Of a DNA stretch of 15,693 nt, positions 14,540 to 15,693 are shown in pieces (the stretch's first letter is position 1; each line of letters starts with the position of its first letter). A program made the position numbers and the translations under genes. The notes under the pieces were generated by a model. That model saw nothing but the letters and a program-made list of their open reading frames with translations, ran no database searches and was not told the DNA's origin. The stretch is taken from contig CASEPH010000167.1 in assembly GCA_949289625.1 (NCBI GenBank), positions 1-15,693 of the forward strand, in the 5' to 3' direction. The DNA is from an uncultured Clostridia bacterium. Lineage in GTDB: Bacteria; Bacillota_A; Clostridia; Oscillospirales; Oscillospiraceae.

Positions 14540-14971
14540 TCATCCACGTTCCAGAATCTTTCCTCGCAGCGGCATAAAGCTGCGGAAAAATGGTTTGACG
14601 CCGCAAGCAAATCCCACTAGCTGATCCGTGGAATCGCTAAACATCAGCGTATAGCGAAAAACTTCCACACCTTCAGAGCCGGAAAAGGCGGTGAAAGACA
14701 GACTGAAGGGACTTTCCACAATATCGTCGATCTTCTGGCAGCCGTGCTCAGACCGGAGAATTCCTCTCAGACCATAGGGACCCTCTGAAACGGTGAGTTC
14801 AAAATCCTGCGTGGGAAGGGCAGGCACATCGGATCCGTCAGAAATCTCCGAGGGTGCGCTGGAAGATTCCGGACGGCAGTCGGGGTAGTATGCAATGCTG
14901 TCAGGGGTCATGGCAAAGCCGGGAAGACTTTGCCCAAAGATCATGGAAAAGCTTACATTTTTTACGATCAT
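14540..14971 (-). CDS. Unrecognised 143-residue protein
   Basis: I do not recognise this protein. The start ATG 14969-14971 has GGAG 8 nt upstream on the minus strand, and a promoter-like site lies at 15057-15085, so it is probably real. There is no signal peptide or clear membrane segment. The N-terminal half (VSFSMIFGQSLPGFAM) is hydrophobic and aromatic; residues 35-55 are a Ser/Pro/Asp-rich linker; the C-terminal half (FELTVSEGPYGLRGIL, LSFTAFSGSEGVEVFRYTLMF) looks like alternating beta strands, ending in a basic segment. This could be a small beta-sandwich or a phage/cell-surface-like domain, but no homology can be claimed. It lies alone upstream of rnpB, with no obvious terminator between them, so rnpB may receive read-through. 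Confidence 0.65.
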   Translation of the reverse strand: MIVKNVSFSMIFGQSLPGFAMTPDSIAYYPDCRPESSSAPSEISDGSDVPALPTQDFELTVSEGPYGLRGILRSEHGCQKIDDIVESPFSLSFTAFSGSEGVEVFRYTLMFSDSTDQLVGFACGVKPFFRSFMPLRGKILERG

Positions 14972-15056
14972 TCAAAACACTCCTTTTTTCAGTATGCAAT
15001 GAGTATTATGTTAACTAAATGAAAACGTGACGACAAATGATAAATGCTTTTGCTTG

Positions 15057-15085
15057 ATTGTAATAGAGATTACGCGCTACCGCAA
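15057..15085 (-). promoter_or_regulatory. Probable promoter of the 143-residue gene
   Basis: On the minus strand TTGCGG (15080-15085), a 17-nt spacer and TACAAT (15057-15062). Transcription would start near 15050, giving a leader of about 80 nt. Inverted repeats GTAAT/ATTAC (15060-15073) and GCTTG/CAAGC (15052-15087) overlap it. Confidence 0.5.
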
Positions 15086-15194
15086 GCAACAAAAACTGAT
15101 TTGGCCCATCATTGTAAGAGGTTAGTTTATCATCCAAAGCTATTCTGTGGATTGCTGCAAGTCAGTTATGTATATTTGTTTTGATTTTTTATCA

Positions 15195-15367
15195 TATAAA
15201 AGCGGCAACCGCAGACTGGTGCCATATACGTTGCACGAATACGGCGTATCTTGTCATTGCACGCCAGCTCACCATGATGGAACTGGACAATGTGATTAAG
15301 ATCACACAGAATATGGGTATGGAGCATTGGAGCTGTAAGGCCAAAGGCTTTACAGCCCCAATTTTTT
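15195..15367 (+). ncRNA. Candidate small RNA ending at an orphan terminator
   Basis: No gene precedes the strong terminator at 15327-15367 on the plus strand, so some transcript must end there if it functions. The 130 bases upstream can form a GCGG-CAA-CCGC hairpin (15202-15212) and an arm closed by CTGG/CCAG that encloses ATACG/CGTAT. I found no convincing promoter; TATAAA at 15195-15200 lacks a -35. The boundaries are guesses. Confidence 0.25.
15327..15367 (+). terminator. Orphan intrinsic terminator (plus strand)
   Basis: A stem of about 15 bp with one mismatch and one G-U pair: core GCTGTAAGGCC (15332-15342), loop AAA, partner 15346-15356, extended by TTGG/CCAA, followed by six T residues (15362-15367). 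It has a T-run only on the plus strand. Confidence 0.8.
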
Positions 15368-15488
15368 AACAGGTGATAGAGTACAATCAAATCTTTTCAA
15401 TTCTCGTTCATTTTTTTCATATCGCGAAAAAGTTATAAAAACAGATAAAAATAGGGGAAACCACCCATTGTCATAGAATTGTGGGTTC

Positions 15489-15517
15489 TTGACCTTTGAA
15501 AGATAACTGAGTAACTT
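15489..15517 (+). promoter_or_regulatory. Possible promoter of the truncated last gene
   Basis: TTGACC (15489-15494), a 17-nt spacer and TAACTT (15512-15517). The -35 is good and the -10 poor. A direct repeat TAACT (15504-15508 and 15512-15516) and a small hairpin CGCAG/CTGCG (15527-15542) in the leader might be regulatory. Confidence 0.35.
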
Positions 15518-15568
15518 TTTTATAGACGCAGCAACATCTGCGGAAAACAAACAAAGGAGGAATTCCGC

Positions 15569-15693
15569 TTGAGCAAACAGTATACAGCACAGGAAATGGC
15601 CGACCGGTGTCTGATCATCCGAGAGGTACAGAACGTGGTGGGTAAAGTGGCGCACTGCGATATGCTCTCAGACTATGATCTGGTGTATCCTCA
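15569..15693 (+). CDS. 5' end of a gene, possibly NTF2/SnoaL-like (truncated by window edge)
   Basis: A frame starts with TTG 15569, 8 nt after a strong AAAGGAGG (15553-15560), and stays open to the right edge, giving 41 residues. The N-terminus begins SKQYTAQEMADRCLIIREV followed by QNVVGKVAHCDMLSDYDL. The opening helix pattern EMADRxxIxEVxN resembles NTF2/SnoaL-like proteins of Clostridia, small cone-shaped alpha+beta proteins that bind or convert small molecules. This is a weak resemblance over a short stretch. The ribosome binding site and lack of stops make the gene itself likely. Confidence 0.6.
   Translation, partial: MSKQYTAQEMADRCLIIREVQNVVGKVAHCDMLSDYDLVYP

Larger units (their letters stand above)
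14972..15568. other. AT-rich intergenic region without a recognised gene
   Basis: About 600 bases between the 143-residue gene and the last gene. It contains the minus-strand promoter (15057-15085), a plus-strand terminator (15327-15367) whose transcript is unknown, and the leader of the final gene. The bases are richer in A and T than the coding regions. A 62-codon frame through 15181-15369 has no ribosome binding site, runs into the terminator hairpin, and is not taken as a gene. Confidence 0.7.

Noticed and set aside
15181..15369. 62-codon plus-strand frame
   Set aside because: There is no ribosome binding site, the start is TTG, and its 3' third is the terminator hairpin; it is more likely non-coding.
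1..15693. CRISPR arrays, insertion sequences, toxin-antitoxin or defence islands
   Set aside because: No regularly spaced repeats, transposase motifs, terminal inverted repeats or recognisable defence proteins were found on either strand.

Overview
The window looks like an ordinary chromosomal stretch from a Bacillota (Firmicutes) anaerobe, most likely a Clostridia member of the Oscillospiraceae/Ruminococcaceae type. This is inferred from family content: a Clp ATPase with a ClpP-docking type loop, fused GshAB, DegV, RqcH, Mini-RNase III, a DUF1836 regulator and a nitrilase-fused NAD synthetase. Strong AGGAGG-type ribosome binding sites, TTG/GTG starts and roughly balanced base composition in the genes agree. 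No search could be run, so the taxon is an inference.

Layout. (1) Positions 1-5450, plus strand, are one tightly packed operon: 3' end of a ClpC-like ATPase, gshAB, a nitroreductase-like protein, a DegV protein and a small DUF3783-like protein, closed by a strong hairpin at 5470-5512. (2) Positions 5545-8175, minus strand, are a second operon transcribed from 8175 downward: a MarR-type regulator, Mini-RNase III (mrnC) and the ribosome-rescue factor RqcH, with overlapping reading frames. (3) A two-TM protein gene is divergent from the MarR gene (8458-8934), followed by a terminator, tRNA-Leu(UAG) with its own promoter and terminator, and a structured non-coding stretch of unknown role (about 9178-9266). 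(4) Positions 9306-13242, plus strand, hold nadE, a SAM methyltransferase, a YfcE-like phosphodiesterase and a DUF1836 regulator; the last has an additional promoter inside the yfcE-like gene. (5) Positions 13262-14971 are mainly minus strand: a zinc-ribbon membrane protein, the RNase P RNA gene rnpB (type A) with a clear promoter and terminator, and a 143-residue protein I do not recognise. (6) Positions 14972-15568 are an AT-rich non-coding stretch with a promoter for the 143-residue gene, a strong plus-strand orphan terminator that may end a small RNA, and the leader of a truncated gene that runs off the right edge.

Together the genes cover housekeeping functions: protein quality control (Clp), thiol redox (glutathione, nitroreductase), rRNA maturation and stalled-ribosome rescue (Mini-III, RqcH), tRNA processing (RNase P), NAD synthesis and small regulators. 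I see no CRISPR array, transposase, prophage gene or defence system. The stretches that known families do not explain are the structured region after tRNA-Leu, the 15.0-15.57 kb intergenic region and the unrecognised 143-residue protein. None of these can be called a new system from sequence alone.
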